A stretch of DNA of 64,000 nt, taken from contig JBGCFQ010000013.1 in the NCBI GenBank assembly GCA_045106985.1, positions 1 to 64,000 of the forward strand, written 5' to 3'. Made by a program: the position numbers and the translations under genes. Positions 8,857 through 18,361 of this stretch are shown here, in pieces. The notes beneath the pieces were generated by a model. It saw nothing but the letters and a program-made list of their open reading frames with translations, was not told where the DNA came from and did not search any database. Origin of the DNA: JAUIET01 sp045106985. GTDB taxonomy: Bacteria > Pseudomonadota > Gammaproteobacteria > Pseudomonadales > JAUIET01. Position 1 is the stretch's first letter. The number at the start of each line of letters is the position of its first letter.

Positions 8857-8876
8857 CGCTTATGCGCCAATAAGCG
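8857..8876. other. Short hairpin between argA and ilvD
   Basis: Perfect 7-bp arms CGCTTAT and ATAAGCG separated by 6 nt, just downstream of the argA stop. No U tract follows on the minus strand, so this is at most a weak terminator or processing site. Confidence 0.3.
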
Positions 8877-8877
8877 T

Positions 8878-10182
8878 TTAGCGCTTTATTATACGCTGCA
8901 AAACTTTGGAATTTCGCTGCATATTGTAGAGGTCTTGCTTGGTTTTTGGTAAAGCGGCCATTTCTATCTCATTAAAGCCGTTTTCTAAGAACCAGTGCGC
9001 CGTCTTAGTGGTAAGCACAAATAGGGTATGCAAATCTTGTTGCCGTGCATGGCTGATCATATGATCTAGTAGTCGAGCTGCACGTCCAGAATTTCTGTAT
9101 TCCGGTGCGGTAACCACACAAGCCAATTCAGCAGCAGCGGATTCTGAAAATGGATACAGAGCAGCGCAGGCTATGACAGACGTATCTCTTTCGATAACGC
9201 TGAAATAAGAAATTTCTTCTTCCAATTTCTCGCGGGACCTTCGCACCAGCGTTCCATCCAGCTCCAGAGGTGCGATCAGTTCCAGGACTGCAGCAATATC
9301 GTCGATGGTTGCGGTTCTGATCGTCTCAAATGATTCCTTGCTGACCAGCGTGCCGCTTCCGTCGCGGCTAAATAGCTCGGTTAGGAGAGCGCTGGCATTT
9401 ACGTAGCTAACAATCTGAGTGCGCTCAACCCCTGCTCTACACGCGTTCACCGCACACACCAATAGGCGGTTGGCCTCGTCATCTTTTTCTTCTAACAACT
9501 GCTCCGCTTCGTGTAGGTTCAATTCACGAGCGAGAGAACCCTTGCTAAGCACGCCATCATGTTCGCTGAACAGTATTAGTTTATCAGCGCCCAGCGTGCT
9601 TGCTGTGGCACATGCGACTTGCAGCTCGTCTAGCACAAACAATTCACCTGTTGGCGACCCGGCTAAAGCGGCTTGCAGAACAATATTAGATTGCAGTAGC
9701 TGAGCATTTATACCCTGCGTATCTATCTTGCGTACCTGGCCGGAATGTTGGTGGTCAAGGCCGTTAACTATTCCGATAGGTTTTGCTGTGACGAAATTGC
9801 CAGTGACACATCTGAGTGGCGTTGAGCTTCGTTGTGGGCCAGCAATACCGCTGCTTAGTGCAACTTCAAGCCTGGTACGGAGATCACTGAGAGCGGCACT
9901 AGCGATAGCTAAGGCGTCATTATCAATTAGCAGCGTACTTTCCACACGGTGAGGCTTAAAACCTCTTTGTTGAAGAGCTTCTACAATTTGTGCATCGCCG
10001 CCAAAGCATAGAACCAGCCGAACGCCTAGGCTGTGTAAAAGCACTAAGTCCTCTACCAAGGTAGAGAAATTTGGGTGCGCGAGCACGTCGCCTGTGAGCG
10101 CCAAAACAAAGGTTTTGCCACGGTGGCTGTTTATATAAGGCGAGGTAGAGCGAAACCACTCTACGTATTGCTCTGTGTCCAT
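8878..10182 (-). CDS. argA: N-acetylglutamate synthase ArgA
   Basis: Makes N-acetylglutamate from glutamate and acetyl-CoA, the first step of arginine synthesis. The protein has 434 residues. The N-terminal amino-acid-kinase fold (about 20-290, beginning KTFVLALTGDVLAH) serves as the regulatory domain, and a C-terminal GNAT acetyltransferase domain (about 290-430) carries the acetyl-CoA loop EYRNSGRAARLLDH. This two-domain layout is the classical ArgA of gammaproteobacteria. It follows argE on the same strand, so two arginine genes lie together. I could not identify a reliable ArgR box upstream. Confidence 0.95.
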   Translation of the reverse strand: MDTEQYVEWFRSTSPYINSHRGKTFVLALTGDVLAHPNFSTLVEDLVLLHSLGVRLVLCFGGDAQIVEALQQRGFKPHRVESTLLIDNDALAIASAALSDLRTRLEVALSSGIAGPQRSSTPLRCVTGNFVTAKPIGIVNGLDHQHSGQVRKIDTQGINAQLLQSNIVLQAALAGSPTGELFVLDELQVACATASTLGADKLILFSEHDGVLSKGSLARELNLHEAEQLLEEKDDEANRLLVCAVNACRAGVERTQIVSYVNASALLTELFSRDGSGTLVSKESFETIRTATIDDIAAVLELIAPLELDGTLVRRSREKLEEEISYFSVIERDTSVIACAALYPFSESAAAELACVVTAPEYRNSGRAARLLDHMISHARQQDLHTLFVLTTKTAHWFLENGFNEIEMAALPKTKQDLYNMQRNSKVLQRIIKR

Positions 10183-10235
10183 AGTCTTACTAGGTCGAGG
10201 TCGCTTCGGCTCAGCGGCTTTTAATGGCGGCAGGT

Positions 10236-10267
10236 AGGCGTCGGCCTATGTGCAGGCACGCCTTTTT
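10236..10267 (+). terminator. Terminator-like hairpin between argE and argA
   Basis: Stem AGGCGT...ACGCCT (10236-10241 with 10258-10263) is stacked on an inner stem GCCT...AGGC (10244-10247 with 10254-10257), followed by five T. The T tract is on the plus strand, opposite to the direction of both flanking genes, so it would stop antisense rather than sense transcription. Confidence 0.4.
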
Positions 10268-10277
10268 AAACCCAAAG

Positions 10278-11432
10278 TCACTCAGCGACGCAAAACGTAT
10301 CAATAAGTTGACCAAGCAATTTAACACAGGGCTTTATCTGATGCAGCTCCATATATTCATCAGGTTGGTGTGCCTGATCAATGGAGCCAGGACCAAGAAC
10401 GATGGTATCCATGCCCATTGACTGCAAAAAGGGAGCCTCGGTACCGAAAGCCACGGCACCGGACTGGCTGCCGGTAAGGCGCTCAGCAACCTGCACTAAC
10501 TCTGAGTGTGAGGCCTGTTCAAAAGGCGGCACGCTGAGAACCAGCGGTTGATACTCAATCTGAGCTCCGCAGTCCGCTGCGATTCTTTGAATTCGCTGCG
10601 CTATCTCGCTGCGCAGTAATCCAACATCCATACCCGGCAGGGCGCGGATATCAAACTGCAATTCGCAGTCCTTACAAATTCTGTTTGGATTGTCTCCACC
10701 GTGAATGCAACCCAAATTCATAGTGGGCACGTCGACCACGAAATTCGAGTTTTGATAGTTAGCGGCCATCTCGGTGCGAAACAGCATTAAGTCGCTAACC
10801 ACTTTGTGCATAATATCCAATGCGTTGCGGCCCGCAGCGGGGTTGCTGGAGTGCCCGGTTACGCCGTGCACCGTCACCTTGTCCATCGCAATACCCTTAT
10901 GCATTCTGATGGGTTGCAAGCTTGTTGGTTCACCAATCACTGCGTAACGCCCCAGCTTGCCGCCGCTATTTGCCAGGTCGCGAGCGCCTTGCATCGAACT
11001 TTCTTCGTCGGCAGTGGCCAGGATAATGAGTGGGTGTTTGAGGTCGCTGGCTTTATAGCGCTTGGCAGCTTCAATTGCCACGGCAAAAAACCCTTTCATG
11101 TCGCTGCTGCCTAGGCCATAAAAGCGACCGTCGCGTTCGCTTAATGTAAACGGGTCAGACTGCCATTTCCCGTCGTCAAACGGAACCGTATCGGTGTGTC
11201 CTGAAAGTACTAAGCCGCCACTGCCGCTGCCGAGCGTGGCCACAAGATTAGCCTTGCTCGAATTGCTGCTAAGCTCCGTAATGTCACAATCAAAGCCCAG
11301 CTCAGTTAGCCAGCTCGCAAGCTGGTCGATAACCTGGCGGTTACTTTGGTCGAACGCAGAGGAGCAGCTGCTAACCGACGGAAGCCCGATTAGAGTTGCT
11401 AACTGCTCCTCGAGCTTAGGCAGCAAGGCCAA
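10278..11432 (-). CDS. argE: Acetylornithine deacetylase ArgE
   Basis: Hydrolyses N-acetylornithine to ornithine and acetate in arginine synthesis. The protein has 384 residues of the M20 metallopeptidase family. Metal-site motifs are LVLSGHTDTVPFDDG (His and Asp), SSDMKGFFAVAIE and TADEESSMQGA (catalytic Glu pair). There is no ATG. The frame opens after a TGA, and the first usable start is TTG at 11430-11432, with AAGGCGG a few bases upstream; a second TTG follows two codons later. The start lies inside the last codons of pit, so translation is probably coupled to that gene. Confidence 0.93.
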   Translation of the reverse strand: MALLPKLEEQLATLIGLPSVSSCSSAFDQSNRQVIDQLASWLTELGFDCDITELSSNSSKANLVATLGSGSGGLVLSGHTDTVPFDDGKWQSDPFTLSERDGRFYGLGSSDMKGFFAVAIEAAKRYKASDLKHPLIILATADEESSMQGARDLANSGGKLGRYAVIGEPTSLQPIRMHKGIAMDKVTVHGVTGHSSNPAAGRNALDIMHKVVSDLMLFRTEMAANYQNSNFVVDVPTMNLGCIHGGDNPNRICKDCELQFDIRALPGMDVGLLRSEIAQRIQRIAADCGAQIEYQPLVLSVPPFEQASHSELVQVAERLTGSQSGAVAFGTEAPFLQSMGMDTIVLGPGSIDQAHQPDEYMELHQIKPCVKLLGQLIDTFCVAE

Positions 11433-12696
11433 AGGCCGCCTTCAATGCATAAAAGAACACGATAGTTAAACCTGCCCCGGCAGGAAGCGTCACCAGCCAA
11501 GAGACAAAAATCGAGCCTACCACTCTGAGGTTCAAGGCTGCAATTCCCCGCGCTAAGCCAACACCAAGCACGGCGCCAACCAACGTATGAGTTGTTGAAA
11601 TAGGTAGACCAGTGGCGGACGCTAATACAACGGTGCTTGCCGCGGCCAACTCTGCAGCGAAGCCGCGAGTTGGTGTGAGCTCGGTAATCTTTCGCCCAAT
11701 GGTGGCCATTACGCGGTAACCATAGGTTGCCAGACCTATGGCGATGCCACTACCACCCAGTACCAGTATCCATGTAGGCAATGCCGATTTTGCAGCCACG
11801 GTACCGCCGGATTGAATGACGCTCACAATAGCCGCCAATGGGCCGATTGCGTTAGCTACATCGTTTGACCCATGGGCAAATGCCATTGCGGCGGCGGTAA
11901 ATATCATTAGGATGCCGAACACGCGTTCGACGTTTGCGAAGCGGTAACCGGTTTCGGCCTGAAGGTTCGGATCCAGTTTTATCTTCGACAGCAGCACCTT
12001 GCCTATCACCACTACAATAAGACCAATTAATGTTGCAATGAGTACGCTTTGGCCGTAGCTAAAACTCAGCCCAACGTGTTTTAGGCCTTTGGTGAGTGTG
12101 ACCATGCTAATGATCCAACCGACCATAAACATGTACATAGGCACCCATTTCTTGGCATTTTCAAATGGATTCTCGGTATTCAATACTAGCTTCTGCACAC
12201 TGAGAAACAGAAAAAACGCCATCGTGCCGGCAAGCACGGGTGACACCACCCAGCTAGCCACAATTGAGCTGACCTTACCCCACTGCACGGCGTCTACGCC
12301 GAGGGCAACCACCGTGAAGCCTACCAGTGCACCTACAATAGAATGCGTGGTAGACACTGGCCAACCCGCCATACTGGCGATCAAAAGCCAAGTGCCGGCT
12401 GCGAGCAGTGAGGCCAGCATGCCAAATACGAGCAAGTCGGGCGCTCCTTCAATGGCGGCCGAATCAATGATCCCTTTTCTAATGGTCGACGTCACTTCGC
12501 CGCCCGCTAAAAACGCACCAGCGAACTCAAAAATGACAGCAATGACTATGGCTTGGCGAATGGTCAGTGCCTTCGCGCCCACAGACGTTCCCATAGCATT
12601 GGCAACGTCGTTGGCACCAATACCCCAGGCCATGAAAAACCCAAAAGCACCTGCTAGCGCAAGCAGCAGAAAGGCGTGCTCGTTAATGACTTCCAT
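11416..12696 (-). CDS. pit: Inorganic phosphate transporter (Pit/PHO4 family)
   Basis: An inner-membrane low-affinity phosphate permease of 426 residues with about ten membrane segments. The two PHO4 repeats are marked by GANDVANAMGTSVGAKAL near the N-terminus and by AHGSNDVANAIGPLAAI near residue 275. Each is followed later by a TTHSIVGALVG or TTHTLVGAVLG motif, the second half of the internal duplication. It is preceded by a DUF47 (PhoU-like) gene on the same strand, a standard pairing in which the DUF47 protein modulates the transporter. Its 3' end overlaps the argE start by 17 nt. Confidence 0.94.
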   Translation of the reverse strand: MEVINEHAFLLLALAGAFGFFMAWGIGANDVANAMGTSVGAKALTIRQAIVIAVIFEFAGAFLAGGEVTSTIRKGIIDSAAIEGAPDLLVFGMLASLLAAGTWLLIASMAGWPVSTTHSIVGALVGFTVVALGVDAVQWGKVSSIVASWVVSPVLAGTMAFFLFLSVQKLVLNTENPFENAKKWVPMYMFMVGWIISMVTLTKGLKHVGLSFSYGQSVLIATLIGLIVVVIGKVLLSKIKLDPNLQAETGYRFANVERVFGILMIFTAAAMAFAHGSNDVANAIGPLAAIVSVIQSGGTVAAKSALPTWILVLGGSGIAIGLATYGYRVMATIGRKITELTPTRGFAAELAAASTVVLASATGLPISTTHTLVGAVLGVGLARGIAALNLRVVGSIFVSWLVTLPAGAGLTIVFFYALKAAFGLAA

Positions 12697-12733
12697 CGAA
12701 AAAAGCTCCGGTATTTCGCTTAGATTATTTTAA

Positions 12734-13411
12734 TTACTTGGCCATAAGCAGGCGGAGTCGACTGCCTACTTGCTGCGCGGTATCCGCGAGCCCACCAATT
12801 TTGTCGATGATCTGATAAAGAAACATGACATCCACTGGGGGTAAGTCCTTTTCCAGCTTAAAAAGTGTGCCTCGCAGACGTATTTGCTGCTTGTCATTAT
12901 TATGTTCGGCCTTATCTAACAGGTCGAGAATATCGTTGACGCGCTTGAGCTCCATACCGCTGAAGCCTGTACTCAATAACTCATCGAGTTCTTCAATGGC
13001 TTCAAGAGCTCGTCGGCCAGACTCTACGGCCGACTCTATATACTCTCGGGTCTTTTCCTGCATAGGCTCAGGAATGGTCATTTTTCTGCCCCACATCAAT
13101 CCCGTTATGTCACGGCTGCGATTCGCAAGACGGTCCTGAGTCGTGAGCAATTCCAGCAAGTCACCACGGTTCACTGGCAGAAAAAGGCTCATTGGCAAAT
13201 GTTTGCGAATCGACATCTTTCTTTTGTCTGCACTTTTTTCAAGTTTCACTACATTTTTGCCAACGCCGTTAGCTTCTTCCCACTCTTCTTTCATCAACGC
13301 ATCGAGGAAAGGAATCAGCAGTGACACGCACTCACATACGATTTCCATATGTTCCTGAATGGGTTTTATGGGAGAGCGACCAAACAAGCTAGCGATAGTG
13401 GGTGAGGCCAT
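12734..13411 (-). CDS. DUF47/PhoU-like regulator of the phosphate transporter
   Basis: A 225-residue all-helical cytoplasmic protein of the TIGR00153/DUF47 family, distantly related to PhoU. Signature segments are FGRSPIKPIQEHM at the N-terminus, KLEKSADKRKMSIRKHLP and RLANRSRDITGLM in the centre, and DKIGGLADTAQQVGSRLR at the C-terminus. I chose the ATG complement at 13409-13411 over an upstream TTG (13460-13462). It has a GGA ribosome-binding site at proper distance and gives the usual family length. The gene lies 37 nt upstream of pit and presumably adjusts phosphate uptake or binds a metal; the exact activity is not known. Confidence 0.9.
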   Translation of the reverse strand: MASPTIASLFGRSPIKPIQEHMEIVCECVSLLIPFLDALMKEEWEEANGVGKNVVKLEKSADKRKMSIRKHLPMSLFLPVNRGDLLELLTTQDRLANRSRDITGLMWGRKMTIPEPMQEKTREYIESAVESGRRALEAIEELDELLSTGFSGMELKRVNDILDLLDKAEHNNDKQQIRLRGTLFKLEKDLPPVDVMFLYQIIDKIGGLADTAQQVGSRLRLLMAK

Positions 13412-13630
13412 GATATTTCCATTGGTTGGCAAACGTCGCAGTATACGGACACAATATGACAATCGCTACTAGGAAGGGGGCAATTTTTTAGTTTATGACG
13501 CTTAAATAAAATCTCTAGAAAACATAAACTTATCATGCATACCGCATGTCATTTGCTAGAATTTAGTTGTAAGACATGAGAAACTAGGGCGCATTATTTG
13601 CGCTGCCTATAACCATAAACGAGGTAGGCC

Positions 13631-15424
13631 ATGGCCGACGCGGCTTTTCATTCTGGTGGCCGAGACATTCTTCTCGACATACACACAGTACTGCACGATT
13701 TATGTACTGATCAAAGATTGTCCAGCGCCGATGCAGATCGCCTTCGTAGCTCGGCCCGCAGTAGCGCCGACGCTGCGAAGCATGTGTTGAACTACCTCGC
13801 TGACCAACGATTGGATGACACTGCAAATGCGGGCGCTAGCTTAAGCATAGAGGCTTTGCTTGAATGGCTTGGAGGCAAGGCGGGGCAAGATGTAGCGCAC
13901 ATCGACCCGTTGAAGATTGATGCGTCTTCTGTAACTCAAGTGATGTCTTTTGCCTTTGCGCAGAGACACAATATTCTGGCCCTCAAAGTCAGCAAAGATG
14001 AAGTTGTTATTGCCAGCCCTGAGCCTTACGTATCGCAGTGGGAAGCCGATTTGCGGCATGTACTGCGTAAGCAGATTACCCGCGTTATTGCCAATCCAGT
14101 CGACATACAGCGATATCAGGTAGAATTTTATACCTTGGCCCGATCGGTTAGTGGCTTTACGCAACAAGGTAAAAGTAATAGCCCAGGCCTAGCCAACCTG
14201 GAGCAAATGCTCGAGCTGGGCCAGCTAAAAGACCCAGACGCCAATGACCAGCACATTGTCAACATTGTCGACTGGCTGTTTCAATACGCTTTTGAACAGC
14301 GTGCAAGCGATATTCATATAGAACCACGGCGAGAGCAGGGCAACATTCGATTTCGAATAGATGGCGTTCTGTGTCCGGTACATGAACTACCAATGCAGGT
14401 AGTGACAGCGATAACCAGCAGAATAAAAATACTGGGCCGTATGGACGTTGCGGAAAAGCGGCGCCCCCAGGATGGGCGTTTAAAAACAGTAAGCCCTGAA
14501 GGCAATGAAGTCGAACTGCGCCTTTCTACCTTACCAACCGCTTTCGGCGAAAAATTGGTAATGCGTATTTTTGATCCCGACGTACTGCTTAAGAGTTTTG
14601 CAGAACTGGGTCTTGCTAATGAAGACTATCAGCGCTGGAATACGATGACGGCTAAGCCGCACGGAATAATTCTGGTAACGGGCCCTACTGGGTCTGGTAA
14701 AACCACTACGCTGTATTCAACGCTAAAGCAGCTCGCCACGCCCGAAGTTAACCTTTGTACGATCGAAGACCCTATCGAAATGGTAGAGCCGGCGTTTAAT
14801 CAAATGCAGGTGCAGTCAAACATTAACCTCGACTTTGCCAGCGGCGTGCGCGCATTGCTTCGCCAAGACCCCGACATAATAATGATTGGCGAAATTCGAG
14901 ATCTGGAAACGGCCGAAATGGCTATTCAGGCCTCCTTAACAGGTCACCTTGTCTTGTCGACATTGCATACCAATGACAGTCCAAGTGCGATCACACGTTT
15001 GCAGGAATTGGGTGTTCCCGCTTACTTGCTTAAGGCAACCGTGCTCGGTGTCATGGCGCAGCGTTTGGTGCGCACATTGTGTCCTCATTGTAAATCGCCC
15101 ATTGAGCTCGATGAGCCTGCATGGCAGCAACTGACGAAACCTTGGAAGGTTAATGCGCCAAAGCAAATGTATGAAGCCGTAGGGTGTTTGGAGTGCAGAA
15201 ATACTGGCTATCTAGGGCGCCAGGGTCTTTATGAAGTAATGCCCCTGAATGAAACATTGAATAAGTTTATTACTTCCGACTGTGATATAGCCCAACTGCG
15301 AACTGCCGCAATGCGCGAAGGTATGCGAACACTTCGATTAAGTGGCGCGCAAAAAGTAGGAATGGGTGATACGACTATTTCCGAAGTGATGCGTGTAGCG
15401 CCAGCGCCAGACAATGGCGACTGA
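13631..15424 (+). CDS. GspE/PilB-family secretion ATPase (stand-alone)
   Basis: A 597-residue ATPase of the type II secretion/type IV pilus assembly superfamily. The N-terminal T2SSE_N-like domain (about 90-180) is followed by the ATPase core with Walker A GPTGSGKTTTLYS near residue 350, an Asp box IEDPIEM, Walker B and the His box. A zinc-binding insertion has CPHC near 483 and CLEC near 520. Thus it is a complete assembly-type (GspE/PilB/MshE) ATPase rather than a PilT retraction motor. No other secretion or pilin genes adjoin it. The N-terminus lacks an obvious RLG c-di-GMP-binding motif of the MshE type. The last 11 bases overlap glnE, implying cotranscription with a nitrogen-control gene. 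Confidence 0.9.
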   Translation: MADAAFHSGGRDILLDIHTVLHDLCTDQRLSSADADRLRSSARSSADAAKHVLNYLADQRLDDTANAGASLSIEALLEWLGGKAGQDVAHIDPLKIDASSVTQVMSFAFAQRHNILALKVSKDEVVIASPEPYVSQWEADLRHVLRKQITRVIANPVDIQRYQVEFYTLARSVSGFTQQGKSNSPGLANLEQMLELGQLKDPDANDQHIVNIVDWLFQYAFEQRASDIHIEPRREQGNIRFRIDGVLCPVHELPMQVVTAITSRIKILGRMDVAEKRRPQDGRLKTVSPEGNEVELRLSTLPTAFGEKLVMRIFDPDVLLKSFAELGLANEDYQRWNTMTAKPHGIILVTGPTGSGKTTTLYSTLKQLATPEVNLCTIEDPIEMVEPAFNQMQVQSNINLDFASGVRALLRQDPDIIMIGEIRDLETAEMAIQASLTGHLVLSTLHTNDSPSAITRLQELGVPAYLLKATVLGVMAQRLVRTLCPHCKSPIELDEPAWQQLTKPWKVNAPKQMYEAVGCLECRNTGYLGRQGLYEVMPLNETLNKFITSDCDIAQLRTAAMREGMRTLRLSGAQKVGMGDTTISEVMRVAPAPDNGD

Positions 15425-18356
15425 TGATTTGCTGGCTCAAATTCTAACGCGTTCCTTTGAGGCGCGCTTGCCGGCTGCCCTGCAAGCAAAGTTGGAAAAA
15501 GCAACGCAAAAACTGCTAGACCGAATTCCAGAAGCGGCTTTGTTGCGCATAGAAGCAGCCTTGCAAGCCTCGCCCGAGTTGGCGGCGCAGTGCTCTAGAA
15601 CCTTCTCCTTAAGCGATTACGCTGTTGAAGTTGCGTGTTCTCTTCCTGACGATTTCGCGACCTTGCTAGAGACTGGCGGCATTCTGAGTTCATTCGACCA
15701 GGCACGGTTTGAGGCTAGGCTAGACGCCCGGCTTGCACGCCACGAGTCGCTGGATGAAGTGACAGTTGCTGCCGAATTGCGGCGTTTTCGTGGAATCGAA
15801 ATGCTGCGTTTAATTTGGCGAGACCAAAATGAAATCTGTCAGCTTTTCGACCTAACGAAAGAATTAAGCTATTTGGCAGACGTTTGCCTGCAGCGAGCAC
15901 TTAAGTTTCATTATTGTGCTTTGTGCAAAGAGTGGGGAACGCCTCGAACAGCAGGCGGACAGGAAATAGAATTGTTGGTGCTCGGTATGGGCAAGCTGGG
16001 GGCGCACGAGCTGAATCTTTCGTCAGACATTGATTTGATTTTTTCTTACAGCGAAGCGGGTGAACTGGATACCGAAGGCGCCATTGAAGGGGCGCCAAAG
16101 AAGAGCCACCAAGAGTTTTTTATTGCCTTGGGTAGACGCTTAATCAAGGCAATCGATGAGCGAACTCAAGATGGCATTGTGTTTCGCGTTGACATGCGTT
16201 TGCGACCTTATGGCGATAGCGGAGCTCTGGTACACAGTTTCGCGGCGCTTGAAGATTACTATCAGGCCCAGGGTAGAGACTGGGAACGCTACGCAATGAT
16301 CAAAGCAAGAGTTGTTGCAGGTACTGAATCAGATACAGAAACCCTAATGCAAATGCTCAAGCCATTTGTATATCGCCGCTACATCGACTTCAGCGTGTTC
16401 GAATCGCTTCGTTCTATGAAGGATATGATTGTCCGTGAAGTACGGCGCAAGGGTTTGCAAGATAACGTTAAGCTTGGTGCCGGTGGTATCCGCGAAGTAG
16501 AGTTTATTGCACAAGTTTTTCAGTTGGTGCACGGTGGGCGCGACAAGAATTTGCAACAGCGAGAGCTGGAAAAAATCTATTCGGTGCTCAAGCAGCGCCA
16601 GTTACTCCCCGTTGACGTTGTGGATGAATTGCTGGAAAGCTACGTATTTTTGCGTAACACAGAGCATGCCCTGCAGGCGCAACGAGATCAGCAAACACAA
16701 CTTTTACCAAGAGATGAGGGTGATCAGCTCCGCATCGCTATTGCGATGGGATTCAATGAGTGGCCAGACTTTCTGCAAGAACTTGATGATCACAGGCAGA
16801 AAGTAAGAAAACACTTCTCTGCAGTAATTGATACCCCCAGTGCAGATGATGAATCTGATGAGCCGCGCAATACGGTCTGGTTTGACTTAATTGAAGAAGA
16901 TATTGCCGAAGTTGCTAATGACGAAGAAGGCGATGGCGCGCATAAGCTCGAGTCTCTAGAGAGTCTTTGTGCTTCGTTCAAATTTAGCAATAAAGTAACG
17001 GGTCTGCAGCCAGTCGCGCGCGAACGCTTGGACAAAGTTATGCCTGAGCTGATTGAGCAGTTAGCTCAATGCGATGCGCCTGCAGAGGCTGCCGTGCGTT
17101 GTTTGAAAGTGATTGACGCCATTTTGCGTCGCTCAGCCTATCTTGCGCTTTTGTTTGAAAACCCGCTGGCGCTGAAGCACTTGGTTCAACTGTGTTCTAA
17201 CAGCATCTATATCACACGAAAATTGGTCCAGCATCCCTTGTTGCTGGATGAGCTAATTGATCCGCGTACTCTCTATCAAGCGCCCGATCGTAATGAGCTG
17301 AGGTCAAGCTTGCGCCAACATATGCTGCGCATAGAACTGAGTGACACAGAAGAGCAAATGGAGCAGTTGCGTTACTTTAAGCGCTCGCAAACCTTGCGTG
17401 TCGCTGCCGCCGAATTGAGTGGCGCTCTGCCGCTGATGAAAGTAAGCGACTACCTTACATTTATCGCTGAGTGTTTATTAGAGTACGTGTTGGACCTCGC
17501 CTGGCATGATGTATCTAGCAAGTATGGTGACCCTGAAGGCGCCAGTGCAGACTCAAAGCAATTTGTGGTTCTAGCCTATGGCAAGCTGGGAGGGCTGGAG
17601 CTAAGCCATGGCTCAGACTTAGACTTGGTGTTTGTGTATCAGGCCGATGCTGGGCAAATGACCCAAGGCGCTATCAGTGTCGATAGCGCGACATTTTATA
17701 CGCGCCTTGGTCAAAGAATCATTCATTTGTTAAACACCCGTACTGCTCTTGGCCAAGTCTACGAGATAGATATGCGACTAAGACCTTCCGGAAACTCAGG
17801 TTTATTGGTGTCATCAACCAAAGGTTTTCTGCAGTATCAAAATACGTCTGCCTGGACTTGGGAGCATCAGGCGCTGGTACGTGCTAGAGCGGTGACCGGT
17901 GATCTAAAGTTAATGGAGTGGTTTAATACAACGCGAGTTGAGCTTCTTACGCAACAAAGAGACCCAGCTAATTTACGTAAACAGGTGGTGGAGATGCGGA
18001 CGAAAATGCGCGAGCATTTAACAGAAGCCGTGCCCAAAGATCGCTTTCACCTCAAACACAGCGTTGGAGGTATAGTTGATATCGAATTTATGGTTCAATA
18101 CGGTGTGCTCGCACAGGCCGCTACGGTGCCAAAAGTGTACGAGTTCACCGACAACATTCGTATTCTTGATGCATTTGAAAAGTGCGCCTTTTTGCCAGCT
18201 GCGCGGGCAGAACAGTTGAGAGCCGCCTATATAGCGTTTCGAGCCTGCCTTCATCAGCTTAGTTTGCAAGATCAAGAGCCGATAGTTGATAGTGAAAATT
18301 TTGAATCTGAGATCCAGGCGGTACGTGCGGCTTGGGCTGAGCTTTTGGAGGAGTGA
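15414..18356 (+). CDS. glnE: Glutamine synthetase adenylyltransferase/deadenylylase GlnE
   Basis: A bifunctional nucleotidyltransferase that adenylylates and deadenylylates glutamine synthetase in response to PII and glutamine. The protein has 980 residues, near the Pseudomonas length. Two homologous catalytic halves are visible. The N-terminal deadenylylase has GMGKLGAHELNLSSDIDL near residue 190, and the C-terminal adenylyltransferase has AYGKLGGLELSHGSDLDL near 721. Each is followed by a DMRLRP motif (VDMRLRPYGDSG and IDMRLRPSGNSG). The ATG at 15414 lies inside the end of the ATPase gene. ilvE follows after 5 nt, the order seen in pseudomonads. Confidence 0.97.
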   Translation: MATDDLLAQILTRSFEARLPAALQAKLEKATQKLLDRIPEAALLRIEAALQASPELAAQCSRTFSLSDYAVEVACSLPDDFATLLETGGILSSFDQARFEARLDARLARHESLDEVTVAAELRRFRGIEMLRLIWRDQNEICQLFDLTKELSYLADVCLQRALKFHYCALCKEWGTPRTAGGQEIELLVLGMGKLGAHELNLSSDIDLIFSYSEAGELDTEGAIEGAPKKSHQEFFIALGRRLIKAIDERTQDGIVFRVDMRLRPYGDSGALVHSFAALEDYYQAQGRDWERYAMIKARVVAGTESDTETLMQMLKPFVYRRYIDFSVFESLRSMKDMIVREVRRKGLQDNVKLGAGGIREVEFIAQVFQLVHGGRDKNLQQRELEKIYSVLKQRQLLPVDVVDELLESYVFLRNTEHALQAQRDQQTQLLPRDEGDQLRIAIAMGFNEWPDFLQELDDHRQKVRKHFSAVIDTPSADDESDEPRNTVWFDLIEEDIAEVANDEEGDGAHKLESLESLCASFKFSNKVTGLQPVARERLDKVMPELIEQLAQCDAPAEAAVRCLKVIDAILRRSAYLALLFENPLALKHLVQLCSNSIYITRKLVQHPLLLDELIDPRTLYQAPDRNELRSSLRQHMLRIELSDTEEQMEQLRYFKRSQTLRVAAAELSGALPLMKVSDYLTFIAECLLEYVLDLAWHDVSSKYGDPEGASADSKQFVVLAYGKLGGLELSHGSDLDLVFVYQADAGQMTQGAISVDSATFYTRLGQRIIHLLNTRTALGQVYEIDMRLRPSGNSGLLVSSTKGFLQYQNTSAWTWEHQALVRARAVTGDLKLMEWFNTTRVELLTQQRDPANLRKQVVEMRTKMREHLTEAVPKDRFHLKHSVGGIVDIEFMVQYGVLAQAATVPKVYEFTDNIRILDAFEKCAFLPAARAEQLRAAYIAFRACLHQLSLQDQEPIVDSENFESEIQAVRAAWAELLEE

Positions 18357-18361
18357 AGTAA

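Noticed and set aside
12089..12733. 214-codon plus-strand frame
   Set aside because: It lies wholly antisense to pit, a clear family member, and has low-complexity Thr/Ser/Ala composition typical of a shadow frame.
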